From Arbacia lixula (taxonomy: Eukaryota > Echinodermata > Echinoidea > Arbacioida > Arbaciidae), in the NCBI GenBank assembly GCA_963669155.1, contig OZ022591.1, positions 20,240,605 to 20,304,604 of the forward strand: a DNA stretch of 64,000 nucleotides, given 5' to 3'. Positions within the stretch are counted from its first letter, which is position 1. The number at the start of each line of letters is the position of its first letter. Below, in pieces: positions 23,240 to 34,918 of this stretch. The translations under genes were made by a program, and so were the position numbers. Under the pieces are notes generated by a model. It was not told where the DNA came from. It searched no databases and saw only the letters and a list, made by a program, of their open reading frames with translations.

Positions 23240-23432
23240 TTTGACTTGACGATCGACTTGTCGAGATATTTTATCTCGACAAGTCGGCATTTTATCGACT
23301 TGTAAAAATATTCACCAAGTATGTCGACTTTAAAGATTATAATGAGGTCGATATAAATTATCTTGCCAAGTCGACTTCAAAAAAACAAAAATGTCATCAT
23401 GGCGAGATTTAATATCTTATCAAGTCGACCTC
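23240..23432. repeat. Cluster of AAGTCGAC/TCGACTT words with a small hairpin
   Basis: Contains CGACTTGTCGAGATA-TTT-TATCTCGACAAGTCG (15-bp stem) and several more TCGACTT/AAGTCGA words on both strands. It looks like the remains of an inverted-repeat element. Confidence 0.5.
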
Positions 23433-24506
23433 TTAAAGGGACATTCTACCCTGAATATAATTTCGTTTTATAATCAAAGGGGGGGGGGGAATAGTTTAAC
23501 ATATTCGTGAAAGGAGGTATGAAGAAAATAAGTTCTGATTTTTTTCTGCTCTCCCATAATGCTGTCTGATTCCATAAGATGCCTCTTTTCTGTATTTGTG
23601 ATGGAAGAATGAATCTTCTCATACAAGTGTTATAATGTGTGTTATGATGATGATACATCAATTCCACGGGTAAAATGGTACACATGTTAACATGTATATA
23701 GTTTGATATGAATAAACATATAATTTCAATTAGACATATGAGGAAGAAGAAAATGGAGAAAAGGATTAAGGAGAACACATCTCTGTTGTATATGATTTGA
23801 TATAAGTATGCACATATAGCAATTATGCGTAATGGACTCGTCTATAGGCACCCAGCATACACACATTCGCTCACATAAACAAAGACACACACACACACGT
23901 GTGTGTGTATTTATTCAGACATGATTCAGTTGCGCTTTTTGCTCATTTTGACTCCTGACGAGGAATTAATGCCCGTTTTGAGGGTGTGCTATGGTTTCTG
24001 ACCATGATATAATCAGATACATTGTACAAGTATGTATAACTCTATGTTTCTCCATGGACCCTATAGGGTCCATGGTTTCTCACACAAAGTCATGAGTGCG
24101 CATGCCACGAAGGTTTGGTTTTAGTCTAAGTCAAGGTACATGTACTTTATTTGATAATATAATAAGGTGTTTTAAGAAAGTAATACAAAGTATTTTTTTA
24201 CTAAAGCAGCATCTGCATGTATAATTATTGCAATAACACGTATCATAAGTGGTCTGTGAACCACGAGACGTCTATAAACGCTTCTCATAGAATACAATTA
24301 AGGACGGTAGCGCTTCGAAATAGGCTATGCAGACAAAGGTCGACTGCGTGTTTATTTACATGCATTGTGTGGACAGCTGATAGTGCGTAAAACTGCAACC
24401 ACAGTACATGTTCACTCACTACGCGTACGCACGGGTATGCATACGGGTACGAGTACGGCTTTGTTGAACCACTAGAGTGAACAGCCAAAATACAGTGACA
24501 AACGTC

Positions 24507-27500
24507 ATGGCTTCGTCCTCGCAGACCAAACCAGATACGCCAGACGACATTTACAAGTGCTCTATTTGCCTGGAACTGTTCCAGAAACCGACCAGAATAC
24601 CCTGTGAACACGTGTAAGTTACTTTATCATGTATAGACCTCTCTACATCATCAACGGATATCTTTCTGCAATACATGCCCATGCTCTGGCGATTTAGTCT
24701 TGCTTGTGAATGTTAGGAAAGTTTTACAAGATCATGCACACTTACAAAGTGCCTTTTACTAGATCTGGCACTTAACGAGCGTCGCCCATATCTTAGCACA
24801 CGTACATTGTCAGATTTCTCAACACAGGACATTTTCTGTGTTGAGAAATCTGACAATGTACGTGTGCTAAGAAAAAAAAAAACCTAGACCTAGGCACAAC
24901 CCTAACCCTAAAACCTATAATTAGCTATCGTAACCCTAATTTTAAGGTATTTAGGACAGTTTGTAGATTAGAATCTTATGGAACTAGGTGTTTCAGCGGA
25001 TGGATATCGTCGCCCAAAACACTCTGGATATTAGCGAGTCGCTGTAGAAACCCATGGAAATCGTATCTCGACCTAAAACTTGTAGGGACCCAATCACTCA
25101 AGTCAGTTCACATCGGGGATCGATCTAGATGACGTCAGGCACTCATTGCTAACCTTCTTAACCTCGTTGCTAGAGGTGGGACTCAAGTCGGTAAAGTGCA
25201 TAATACCCAAAATGCCTAGGCCTAGTCATCTTTAGCTGTGTTGCTATGTATGAAAAACAGTTGCCAGGCCCAGTTCAGTGGAAAACTTCTTGAGAAGTGC
25301 AAGTACTAGATTTATGATTATGGCAATAGCCCTTACTTATAACAAACATCTCCTAGCTCATACATCTACTATATAACAGCATTGTATAAGTACTTTATAC
25401 GCCATTTATTTACCGTGTCTAATTTTTCACAAATCGGCATTGTTTGACAGTTTCGCGAGTGGTTAAATTCACGATTTGGGAGTACTACTTGTAATTATAC
25501 TTACATTCCAGCTCAAAGTAAAGGAAAGGGAATGACCCGCAGTTTTAAACCGTGGTATGTTTTGTCCAGTTTAGTATGAAACATGATGCTTTAGCCTAAA
25601 AAACATGTTTCATGCTGAACTGGACAAAATATACCGTGGTTTCAAACTGCGGCTCCTTCCCTTTCCCTTTCCCTATGTCAATTCTTCTTCTTCCGGTGAA
25701 AGTAGTCCTCTTGGTAGAGCATTGTCGTACTTTGTGCGGTGCTGTGTGCTAGTGTGCCATGCTGCGTGGGCCCAGATCAAAACATGCTACTAAAAGCGTT
25801 CTGTGTGCGAGTAAAAAACAACTCCTTCTTCTAGTGCCACCGCAGTCGTGATCCTACCAGCCGTCTCTTGAATTATTCAAGAGAAGAAGCTGTTGTTAAG
25901 GGGGTAGGAAGCTGGTTCCACAGGCAGATCTTGCTGGGGAAGAAGGAATGTTGGAAGCTGGTGGTTCTGCAGTGTTGCTGTAGGAATTGGGCTTGTCGTC
26001 TACCAGATGATCTCGTTGCTGGGATGATGTAAGGAGGGATGGCAATCGGTCCATACAGGATACGATATAGCATGGTGACCTTCAGATCGGCTTTTCTTTC
26101 ATAAAGAGTTTGCCATTTCAATGTCTCAAGCATGTGACTGGCGCTGTGTCGAGGATGGTAGTCTCCCAGAATGAAGCGAGCGGCTCGTCTCTGGACCATG
26201 TCCAGGTTCCTAATCTGGTCCTGGGTATGAGGGTCCCACACGGATGATGCATAGTCAAGGATTGGGCGTACATACGTCATAAATATGCCTGTTCCTTGAC
26301 CTTCCGTGGGCAGCCAAGCAGGTTTCTTTGGAGGAATCCTTGAGTGCTGTTGGCCTTCTTGCAGGTGTTATATGTGGCTTCCAGCTTAGTTCGGAGTTCA
26401 GGTGTACGCCAAGGTATTTGGCGTTGTCTACTGTAGGAAGCTCTGCTCCATGGAGTGAGTATGGTGAGTGGATGACATTCTTCACCTTGTTCTTGACTCT
26501 GAGGACTTCACACTTACCTGGGTTGAAGGACATCTGCCACTTAGTCTCCCAATCTTGCAGATTGTTCAGGTCGTTTTGGAGTGTGTCCGCATCTTCCTGT
26601 GAATTGACTCGTCTGTAGAGGAGACAATCATCTGCAAACATGCGAACTTCAGATGAAACACACTCTGGCAAGTCGTTAATATAAATCAGGAATAACAGGG
26701 GGCCAAGTACTGTCCCTTGGGGTACACCTAAAGTGATGAATTCCTTTGAGCTGTAGCGTATAGTACATGTGCATGTACATGTTGTATTCATGTCGGGATC
26801 AAAGTTAATACTTTTCGTGTGTTGTTAAATTAGCGAATTACAACCACCGACTCACAAAATTCATGAAAATAAAAGCCCAGCAAAATATATTGCGCATGTC
26901 ATGCATGATTGTAAACTTTGATTTAATGCATTCCTGTTTTTTGACATCATGGTTCTCTTTTTAGCAGCTCTGCATGATTTTGTCCTTCTTGATATCTTGC
27001 AGGTTTTGTGAAGAGTGCCTTGCCCCTTTTGTAGCTGTAGCTGCTCCGAGCTGCCCCTTGTGCAGAGTGACCTTTAACCCCAAGAAGAGGAGCCGAGCTA
27101 AAGATGTGGAGAAACAAATGGCATCCCTCAAAGATTCATGCCCTGGGTGCAAGAAGAAGGTATGTTGCTTGCTCATCATTACAAATACACAAATAATGCA
27201 TGAGCCAGCGTGCGATCGTGTAAGTGCAGTGTACGCGAGGTTTCTTTAGATTGGTGCTGCCTCTGCGCATGAGCAGCAGGCGAGTGTGCAGTGCGCACCA
27301 TCTGAAGAAACCAAGTGTAAACTGCACTTAAATGGTCGCACAACAGAAGTCTAAAGTTAAATCTAAAGTTCCAGGTGTAGTAAAAAAAACACATTACAAA
27401 AACCCGATTGGAGAACAAAATTTACGGGCCCGGGCGGTATCGCGATGCGAGATATCACGTGCGTGCAGTGTCAATTATTTTGCGCACAATCTGCACTCCC

Positions 27501-30500
27501 ATGCAACGCGCTAAAAAGTTGAATGACACTTGATGCGTTTTGACTAATTACCACCTGCAAAGTACTGTACTGATGGACCGGTCACCGGCGTATAGGCTGC
27601 TGGGGTTTTCTCCTTAAAAATCATGGCAAAGTCTGGGTGTGGCCTATATGCAGCATTTGGGGCCTTTCAAACCAATGAGTAAGTGGCAGACCCGTTCTCT
27701 GAGGAAACCATACAATACAAAAGATATTTCATGTTTAACCAGAGGCTTATGAATAGATCTGTTTGTTTTTATGTTCTTGAAATGTATTCTTAACTTTCCT
27801 GGTTTTTTTTCTGTTTTCTTTTTGTTAGAAAACTAACTAACAGTTCGTGATTTGGTTCGTAGTTTGGTCCGCATACATAAGTACAGTACATGCTAGCTAT
27901 GCGCTTAGCCATGTCAGCACGCATGCAGTACACCAATGGTTACGGCCGCGGCAGTTTTGCGCTAGAATCTCAACCCCAACATCAAACGTTGAATTGCAAT
28001 GCATATGTACATGTACAATACAGCTCAAAGGAATTGGTATCGGGAAAGGGAAAGGGAAGAAAGGGATGGAGCCGCAGTTTTAAACGGCGGTATATTTTGT
28101 CCAGTTCGGCATGAAACACGATGCTTTAGCCTAAAAAGCATCATGTTCATGCTGAACTGGACAAATACAGCGGTTTAAAACTGTGGCTCCTCCCCTTTCT
28201 TCTCTGTCCCTATGTCAATTCCTTTGAGCTGTAGTGTAGGTGATGTAAGGGCAAAAGGACACCTTTGAGACTTGCCACAATTCATGGGATGTTATGTACC
28301 ATGGGACAAGGAGATTCTCCGTTGAAAATGGCTGAACAGCATTTACTGTAAGCCGTGAAATCATAGTTGTTTTGTTTTATAATCTACAGCCTGAGAATGG
28401 TTAATGTCATGTCCAAAAGGCAAGTTAACCTGGCATTATAGGATAAAATTTAAATACCAATTATGAAATATCATAGATTTTGGCTGTACTTGGGTGTCTT
28501 AGCATACCAAGTTTCTCTAGTGTTTTTTTGACGTACCTGTCATATTGTAGACTGGTACATTTGCACAAATGAGTGAGGAATAGACTAGAGATATTAATTT
28601 AAATTGGTGACTCTTGCCAAAACTAGAGGCAGAAACCCCTGGCAGCTGAACCTATCTTGATTTATAAGTGTATGTTTCTATTATTTCCCATATTACAGCT
28701 CACATTGACTAAACTAAGACAGCACATAGCCACCTGTAGTCAAGTAGACGTGGACCAACCAAAGCCAGACTTCAAGCCAGCAGGGCCTACCTCCCAGAAA
28801 ATTCCCACGTAAGAATGCTGTCAAATGCTTTCTGCTGTTCAATCAAGCTACGCATCCACATTTCCTGGGATCTGCATAATTTACAATTGTTGATTGAAAG
28901 AATGTATTGTAACGTTCGTAAGAATCTCCTGTTTACACGTTTGTCTGTCGAGAAGGAACTTCCATGTATATAGTAAGTTGGTTGATGTCAGTTTGCTAAT
29001 AGACCTACCTGTGAACCTTCAAGAATTACCCTCTTAAAAACATCCAGTAAATCTACACATGTAGCCTGCATATGTGCCAAGTCTATGAAGTATCGATACA
29101 GAAAGACAATGCTGAATTCACTCATGGGTATTCCTCTGTCCAGGAACCTTCCAAACCGCTCCACATTCCAGTGCCCTATATGCGGGTTGCGAAACCTGGA
29201 CTGTGACGGGCTACGGAGGCACTGTAACAAGGAGCACAAGACAGATGAGTCTGCCGTGGTCTGCCCTATCTGCTCCTCCATGCCCTGGGGCAACACAAAC
29301 TACAAGAGCAGTAACTTCCTACACCATCTCAACCTACGGCATAGATTTGAGTACGACACATATGTGGTGAGTCACCCAGAGACCCATGGCTCTCGCCAGT
29401 ATTCATTTCACATTGTGCAAATGCTGTGTGTGAGCTTTCTTGGCAAATATAATGCCACATGGAAACTGTTTAAGTTCCATAAATTTGTGTACAGAGATCA
29501 CACAATACCCTATGCAAAGCACCTGGGTCAAGGAATATTTTTGTCAACGTGCAGTACCAATTGTTAAGATCCCTTCATGTACATGTGAGTAAGAATTAGG
29601 CGATTGATGATAAACTATGTCATGTTTATCTGTGCGTGTGCATAAGAACTCTGACCATATTATGTCTTTATTTGTTATTGTGACAGCAAACTAGTGGTTT
29701 ACAACATTTCTCACCCAGTAAAAAGACCAACTTGTCCTACACAACAGCTCAAAGGAATTGGCATAGGGAAAGGGAAAAGGAAAAAGGTAGGACCCGCAGT
29801 TTTAAACCGCGATATATTTTGTCCAGTTCAGCATGAAACACGATGCTTTATCCTCAAAAGCATCATGTTTCATGCTGAACTGGACAAAATATACAGTGGT
29901 TTTAAACTGCGGGTCCTTCCCTTTCGTCCATTTCCCTTTCCCAGATGCCCATTCCTTCAGCTGTAGTGTATTAAATGAACCAGCCAATGATAATAAAATA
30001 TCAAAGAAATGTATTGATTTGCACTTTACAAGGTTGTGTATGCTTCAGAAAATTTGCCCTGTACAAATTGGTAACGGACAGTTGGTAATGGGACAGATGA
30101 GTTAGTAGAACACTCTTCTGTACCGCTACCAATGTGCTATGGCAAATCTGTATAGGCTTAGTTTAGAAATATATAATAAATGAACATTCAGAGCAGGATT
30201 TTAGCTGAACTTATTTTAGAGGAAATTAATTTAACACTCTGTCAACCAGGGTGAACAGGGATGAACAAAGTGTGGTATCGCATTAAGCACAAGAAGGGAT
30301 CACCAGTCGTGCGTAAAGTCGTTCCTAACTTACGAACAGATTGGTGAAACACCCGCCAGGCCCAGCGTAGGCAAATCTCACACAAACAAATGATACACTG
30401 ATTACCAAATAGTTCTTTAACATCTGTATTGAAACTTCTTGTGGAAAGTAAACATATGAGAAAATACTGTTTCAATGTTGTCAAACAAAAATACAGATTC

Positions 30501-31229
30501 ATGTATGTGACACATGTGCATGTGAAGTTACTTAACATGTTCTCCTACATTCAGTTTTTGTACGTAGTTCAAAATAGATTCGGGCCGTACACGTATGAAA
30601 AAAAAAAATCAAAATTGCCACTGATCTGTCTGTAGTGGTCATTTTTACTGTTTCCCTGGAGTGACCTATAAGACAGGTTTGACTGTATCATTTAGATGTA
30701 ATTTACACACAAAAAGAAAAACTTGAATTGATTAATACATCATGATGAAGCAGAGCATATTTTATTTTGTTTTTATTTTTTCTGCATTCTTCCCCTTCTT
30801 CATAATACTTGTCTCATTCTCTCTGGCACACTTTCCTTCCCTCTCTCCTTCTCTGTCTTTCTCCTTCTCCATCTCTCTCTTTGTCTGGCTCCTCTTTCTC
30901 TTCCTTCTCTCTTTCCTTCTCATTATTTCTGTATATCTCTCTCTCCTCTCCATTTCTCTCTACCTCTCCATCTACCTCTCTCCGTCTACCTCTCTCCTCT
31001 CTCCTTCCATCTCTCATTTCCTTTATCCCCCACCCCCCCCCCTCCCTCTCCCATCTCTCTAATGTAAATTCTCTCTCACTCCATGTCATTCTTCCGTATT
31101 TGTATCTCTCCATCTTCCCTCTTTCTATTCTGCCTCTTCCTCCATGCATTTGACTGCTTATAGGATTATGAGAAAGATGAGGAAGAGATCTTGAAGCAGG
31201 TGCTTGCAGCGTCGATGGAGCAAAAGTGA
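24507..31229 (+). CDS. rnf166: RNF166-type RING E3 ubiquitin ligase, complete, 220 residues
   Basis: Exons 24507-24613, 27003-27159, 28699-28808, 29144-29366 and 31164-31229, with phase conserved throughout and a TGA stop. The RNF114/125/138/166 family attaches ubiquitin and acts in innate signalling, autophagy and related pathways; the role here is inferred. RING C3HC4 residues are C18, C21, C33, H35, C38, C41, C53 and C56. A C2HC finger follows (C82, C85, H97, C101), then two zinc fingers (C135/C138 and C165/C168, with CPIC motifs and MPWG). A C-terminal UIM-like helix (about 201-218, [15 protein letters not shown]) completes the family architecture. The [11 protein letters not shown] and [12 protein letters not shown] segments fit RNF166 better than RNF114. 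Length is close to the family norm (about 230). A TATAAA lies about 230 bp upstream of the ATG. Introns are full of repeats. Confidence 0.92.
24792..24871 (+). repeat. Perfect 36-bp inverted repeat (hairpin) in rnf166 intron 1
   Basis: Arms 24792-24827 and 24836-24871 are exact complements (start CTTAGCACACGTACATTGTC) with an 8-base loop, GACATTTT. The transcript would form a long perfect stem, like a small-RNA precursor. It is followed by a poly-A run. Confidence 0.9.
25509..26754. mobile_element. Palindromic MITE copy 1, interrupted by a LINE fragment
   Basis: The element begins CAGCTCAAAG at 25509 and runs through the diagnostic palindrome (GTTTTAAACCG..., TTTTGTCCAGTT, CATGAAACATGATGC, then the inverse) to GTCAATTC at about 25683. 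Its other terminus, GAATTCCTTTGAGCTG, reappears at 26739-26754. The 1.05 kb between is a truncated LINE. Copies 2 and 3 show the uninterrupted form. It lies in rnf166 intron 1. Confidence 0.8.
25684..26738 (-). mobile_element. 5'-truncated Jockey-group LINE fragment (RT) nested in the MITE
   Basis: Minus strand. Reverse-transcriptase motifs: [32 protein letters not shown] (catalytic FADD), [13 protein letters not shown] and [12 protein letters not shown], then [14 protein letters not shown] and [11 protein letters not shown]. The reading frame is broken by two frameshifts, one after LSWKPHI and one before [10 protein letters not shown] short (GAA)n-like tail ends at 25684. A 5-bp duplication (AATTC) flanks the insertion. 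Translation across the right junction ([13 protein letters not shown]) shows MITE sequence fused to LINE sequence. The copy is dead. Confidence 0.88.
28019..28233. mobile_element. Palindromic MITE copy 2, about 215 bp, with TA flanks
   Basis: TA-CAGCTCAAAGGAATTGG... to ...CAATTCCTTTGAGCTG-TA. The interior is one long inverted repeat (CCGCAGTTTTAAACGG..., TTTTGTCCAGTTCGGCATG, then the inverse). A TA target duplication would fit a Tc1/mariner or similar origin. It lies in rnf166 intron 2. Confidence 0.85.
29744..29965. mobile_element. Palindromic MITE copy 3, about 220 bp
   Basis: Same family as copy 2: CAGCTCAAAGGAATTGGCAT at the left and CATTCCTTCAGCTG at the right (slightly decayed), with the TTTTGTCCAGTTCAGCATG palindrome between. 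It lies in rnf166 intron 4. Confidence 0.85.
30255..30353. mobile_element. Half copy of the 175-bp palindromic MITE
   Basis: GATGAACAAAGTGTGGTATC through GGGATCACCAGTCGT and CTTACGAACAG to TTGGTGAAACACC matches the right arm of the element at 9214-9388. The left arm is missing. rnf166 intron 4. Confidence 0.7.
30780..31160 (+). repeat. 380-base polypyrimidine tract before the last rnf166 exon
   Basis: Almost uninterrupted C/T sequence (CTCTCC, TTCTCC, CTTCC words, one C-run) leading to the TATAG acceptor at 31163. It is far longer than a normal polypyrimidine tract. It probably grew by microsatellite expansion. Confidence 0.85.
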
Positions 31230-31579
31230 GAAACTGTTTTCATCTGCTGGACAGATGAATGAGAAGATTAAGAAGTAATAACGGTTTGAAGAATGTTTCC
31301 TTTGAGACACCATAGGAAATACGATGCAAGGTATCTATTATGCACATTGGATGATCATTATGAATTGTTCCAATATACATGCAGTGCATGCTGTCACCTC
31401 ACTTTAAGTTGTGATGTTTATTTTATTTTTCCGTATTTAACATGTTTATTTATTTATAGATTTATTTATTTATGTCCATCTAGCTATTTCTTACTGCTGT
31501 TTTTCCTCTTCACAATTAGTTCACAAAACTTGTACAACATTATACTTTTGACTTTTGAGGAAAATAATATTCAAACAGT

Positions 31580-32160
31580 TACAACTCGATCAAGCGGAAA
31601 ATTTAAGATCGCAAAGTCAAAGGATGCCAAATATTTTGGAAGCAAATTTTGTGACATTCTATCAATGATAATTATTGTAATAATTCTTGGAATGTTGAAG
31701 AGATTTCAACTTTTGGACAAATGTGGACCTTGATATCTGTGTGTATCAGATAATGGATTCAGAACACAATGCCCATTGTGCATTACATATTTGTATCCAC
31801 TAGCAACTTCCATTACACAGTGTCAAGTATAATGCATGATACTTGTGGAAGAAGTTGAAGTTGCGGGTTGATTTGTGTGATTGTGATGCTGAATGTGCAT
31901 TGTGGTCTTCTGAATTCATTATCTGGTACATACACATTTTTAGGTCCAAAGTTGCCCCAAAGTGAAAATCTTGTGAAATCTTCCAAGGATTATTGCAAAA
32001 ATGATATTTTATGAAATGTCATGACACATGCTCCCAAAAACATTGACATCCTATGACTTTATGATGTGTAAATTTAAGTTTGATTGGAGTTGTAACTTTT
32101 TTAATATCGTTTTTCAAGTGTCAAGAGTTTTGGTAACACCTAGTATGAGAAGAAGATTGT
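31580..32160. mobile_element. Fold-back repeat family, copy C
   Basis: Starts ACAACTCGATCAAGC and ends near GATTGGAGTTGTAAC...GGTAACACCTAGTAT. The body shares, in order, TTTTGTGACATTCTATCAAT, TAATGCATGATACTTGTGG, GTTGCGGGTTGAT and the inverted ATTGCAAAAATGATATTTTATG with copies A and B. No coding capacity. Confidence 0.65.
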
Positions 32161-33049
32161 TATCACTCCAGTTCATGAATAGCCACAGAGCGAATGCACT
32201 TGATGGGCAGCATTGACTTGCATTCCTTTGTCTGTAAATACTTCATTAATAAACCAAACTTGCCATAAGGAATCAACATTGGAAAGTGTTTTGTGTCTCC
32301 TTCAGGAGATATGCATGTAGTTTGTGTGTTGGGTAGCAACCGATTATCACAATAGACCAGTGTGTACTAGGTGTTAAAAAAAAATGCATATCCATTAACC
32401 CTAATTAAAAATGGTTTATTTCATTAAATAGATAATATTTAGTAGTTTGATATGAATCTCTCATGTAAAGTGCTGTATGAAACTGAGTTATTATAATATT
32501 ATTACATGTACCTAAAAGCAGCTAGAAACAAAGACTGAAATGAAGATAAAGCACAAGTGTGCTTAGCGATATACTTCTATTGAACATATTAATGTTTTCC
32601 TTCGATAACCATAATTGTAAATGCCATTTAAAATGTCACAGTGTTACAGTAAAAAAAACTGATGTTTTTAAGATGAGAAAAATACAAATGCACAAACTAT
32701 ATGATGCACAACCAGCTCACATAGGTCTATCATTATGTACATACTAAAGCAACAATGATTGTTCTGTTATTACTTAACCATTTTTGTATCGCCTGAAGAA
32801 AGTTCGGCAGAGACCTAGAAATCACTTTTCCTGTTAGTCTGTTGGTCTGTTGGTCTGTTACAAAAATGTATAAGTTTTTGTTACACTTCCTCTCATTTCT
32901 TTTTTTACTGCATCAATTGTGATGAAACTTGGTACATATGATCTTTGGGTAATACATGTGTCGTTATGAGGATGATGGGGTCAAATTTAATCTAGGGATA
33001 AAAAATTCAAATGATATGAGGCCATGTGTATCATTTTTCTCAGTTTTTT

Positions 33050-34515
33050 TGTCTCGCCCACCGGAGGTGAAGGCGAGACTAAGGGATCCAAATGGCGTCC
33101 GTCCGTCGTCCGTCCGTCGTCCGTCGTCCGTCACAAATGTTAAAGTTTACCTGCAAGACTCTCTTATGATCCATAACTTCACATAGGTTGCTTGGATTAC
33201 AACCTAACTTGGGTCATATATGCACTGGGGGTACCTTCATGTTATGGTGGCGTTGGAGGTCACAGGATAAGGTCAAAGGTCATTTGAGGTCATACGTTAA
33301 AGTTTACCTGCAAGACTCTCTTTTGACAAATAACTTCACATGGGTTGCTTGGATTACAACCTAACTTGGGTCATAGATGCACTGGGGGTACCTTCATGTT
33401 ATGGTACCATTGGAGGTCACAGGATAAGGTCAAAGGTCATTTGAGGTCATACGTTAAAGTTTACCTGCAAGACTCTCTTTTGACAAATAACTTCACATAG
33501 GTTGCTTGGATTACAACCTAACTTGGGTCATAGATGCACTGGGGGTACCTTCATGTTATGGTACCATTGGAGGTCACAGGATAAGGTCAAAGGTCATTTG
33601 AGGTCATACGTTAAAGTTTACCTGCAAGACTCTCTTTTGACAAATAACTTCACATGGGTTGCTTGGATTACAACCTAACTTGGGTCATAGATGCACTGGG
33701 GGTACCTTCATGTTATGGTGGCGTTGGAGGTCACAGGATAAGGTCAAAGGTCATTTGAGGTCATACGTTAAAGTTTACCTGCAAGACTCTCTTTTGACAA
33801 ATAACTTCACATGGGTTGCTTGGATTACAACCTAACTTGGGTCATAGATGCACTGGGGGTACCTCCATGTTATGGTGCTGTTGGAGGTCACAGGATAAGG
33901 TCAAAGGTCATTTGAGGTCATACGTTAAAGTTTACCTGCAAGACTCTCTTTTGACAAATAACTTCACATAGGTTGCTTGGATTACAACCTAACTTGGGTC
34001 ATAGATGCACTGGGGGTACCTTCATGTTATGGTACCGTTGGAGGTCACAGGATAAGGTCAAAGGTCATTTGAGGTCATACGTTAAAGTTAACTTGCAAGA
34101 CTCTCTTATCACACATAACTCATCACATGTTGCTACAATGGCAATCAAACTTGGATGATGGATGCACTGGGGGCACCTGCATGTTATTGTGCTGTAAGAG
34201 GTCACATGATAAGGTCAAAGGTCATTTGAGGTCATACATTAAAGTTTACTTGCAAGACTTTTGGTGAAGGCTTCCTAACTTGTGCACAGAATTGTGTGAG
34301 CATGTGTGAGCATTACTGATGTAGATTTAGGCAAACATTACTCATGCACATTTATGCAAATTTATTCAAAGTCACTATTTTGCACCTGATTTTGATGTTG
34401 TCTGTTTAAAGTTGCTTATTTGTTTGTTTCAGTGTTCTTTTGCGTAGCAACGGAGATCGCGATATTTCTGGTTATTTTCGCAAGTGGGCGAGACACAATA
34501 TTGCTAATGCCTTGT
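33050..34515. mobile_element. Repeat element 1 with TGTCTCGCCCAC inverted ends and a 157-bp satellite array
   Basis: Left end TGTCTCGCCCACCGGAGG (33050), with a hairpin GTCTCGCC/GGCGAGAC and then a (CGTC)n run. The right end has GTGGGCGAGACA at 34484-34495, followed by CAATATTGCTAATGCCTTG, which element 2 shares. The interior is mostly the tandem array. The surrounding sequence (32,760-33,050 and 34,500-34,918) also contains diverged repeats (CAATTGTGATGAAACTTGGT, GATGGGGTCAAA), so this seems nested in an older relative. No coding capacity; superfamily unknown. Confidence 0.65.
33134..34245. repeat. 157-bp tandem array 1 (about 7 units) rich in AGGTCA half-sites
   Basis: CATACGTTAAAG recurs at 33291, 33448, 33605, 33762, 33919 and 34076, exactly 157 bases apart. 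Each unit contains four AGGTCA words in the same direction, with spacers of 7 (CAGGATA), 1 (A) and 4 (TTTG). That is DR7, a consensus DR1 and DR4 in nuclear-receptor terms. The units are nearly identical except the last, which is diverged. Confidence 0.95.
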
Positions 34516-34918
34516 GTTTGACTTGCTCTCATTTCTTTATTTCCTCATCAATTGTGATCATCACACTTGGTACAAATGATCGTTGGGTAATACCATATGT
34601 GTCTTCATGAGGCTGATGGGGTCAAAGGTCATCTAGGGGTTAAAAGGTCAGATAATATGGGGCCGTGTGCATCATTTTTCTCAAAGTTTTCGTTTGACTT
34701 GCTTTCATTTCTTTTGCATTAATTGTGATCACACATGTTACAAATGATCCTTGGGTAATACCACATATGTCTTTATGAGAATGATGGGGTCAAAGATCAT
34801 ATTTTACATTTTTTTTTTCTTAACTGAAGGACTGTTCTTTATTTCAGGTTGGATCAAACTTGGCACACATGTGCAGGGGCTTGTTCCTAAAGTTTTTGGT
34901 TTAACTTCCTCTCATTTT

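Larger units (their letters stand above)
21374..24506. other. Divergent intergenic region between mib2 and rnf166
   Basis: 3.1 kb separates the two start codons, which face away from each other. It must hold both 5' UTRs and promoters. Visible content: a long TG tract (21906-22150), a long-TIR MITE (22561-23070), a cluster of AAGTCGAC words (23240-23430) and half of a related TIR from 23433. A TATAAA at 24273-24278 lies about 230 bp upstream of the rnf166 ATG but is unproven. I see no exon here. Confidence 0.6.

Noticed and set aside
24285-24611. 108-codon minus-strand frame over the rnf166 first exon
   Set aside because: Antisense to the RING exon and upstream region; no recognisable domain.
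24897-24950. Interstitial telomere repeat (ACCCTAACCCTAA)
   Set aside because: Only two or three imperfect units, too short to mean more than chance.
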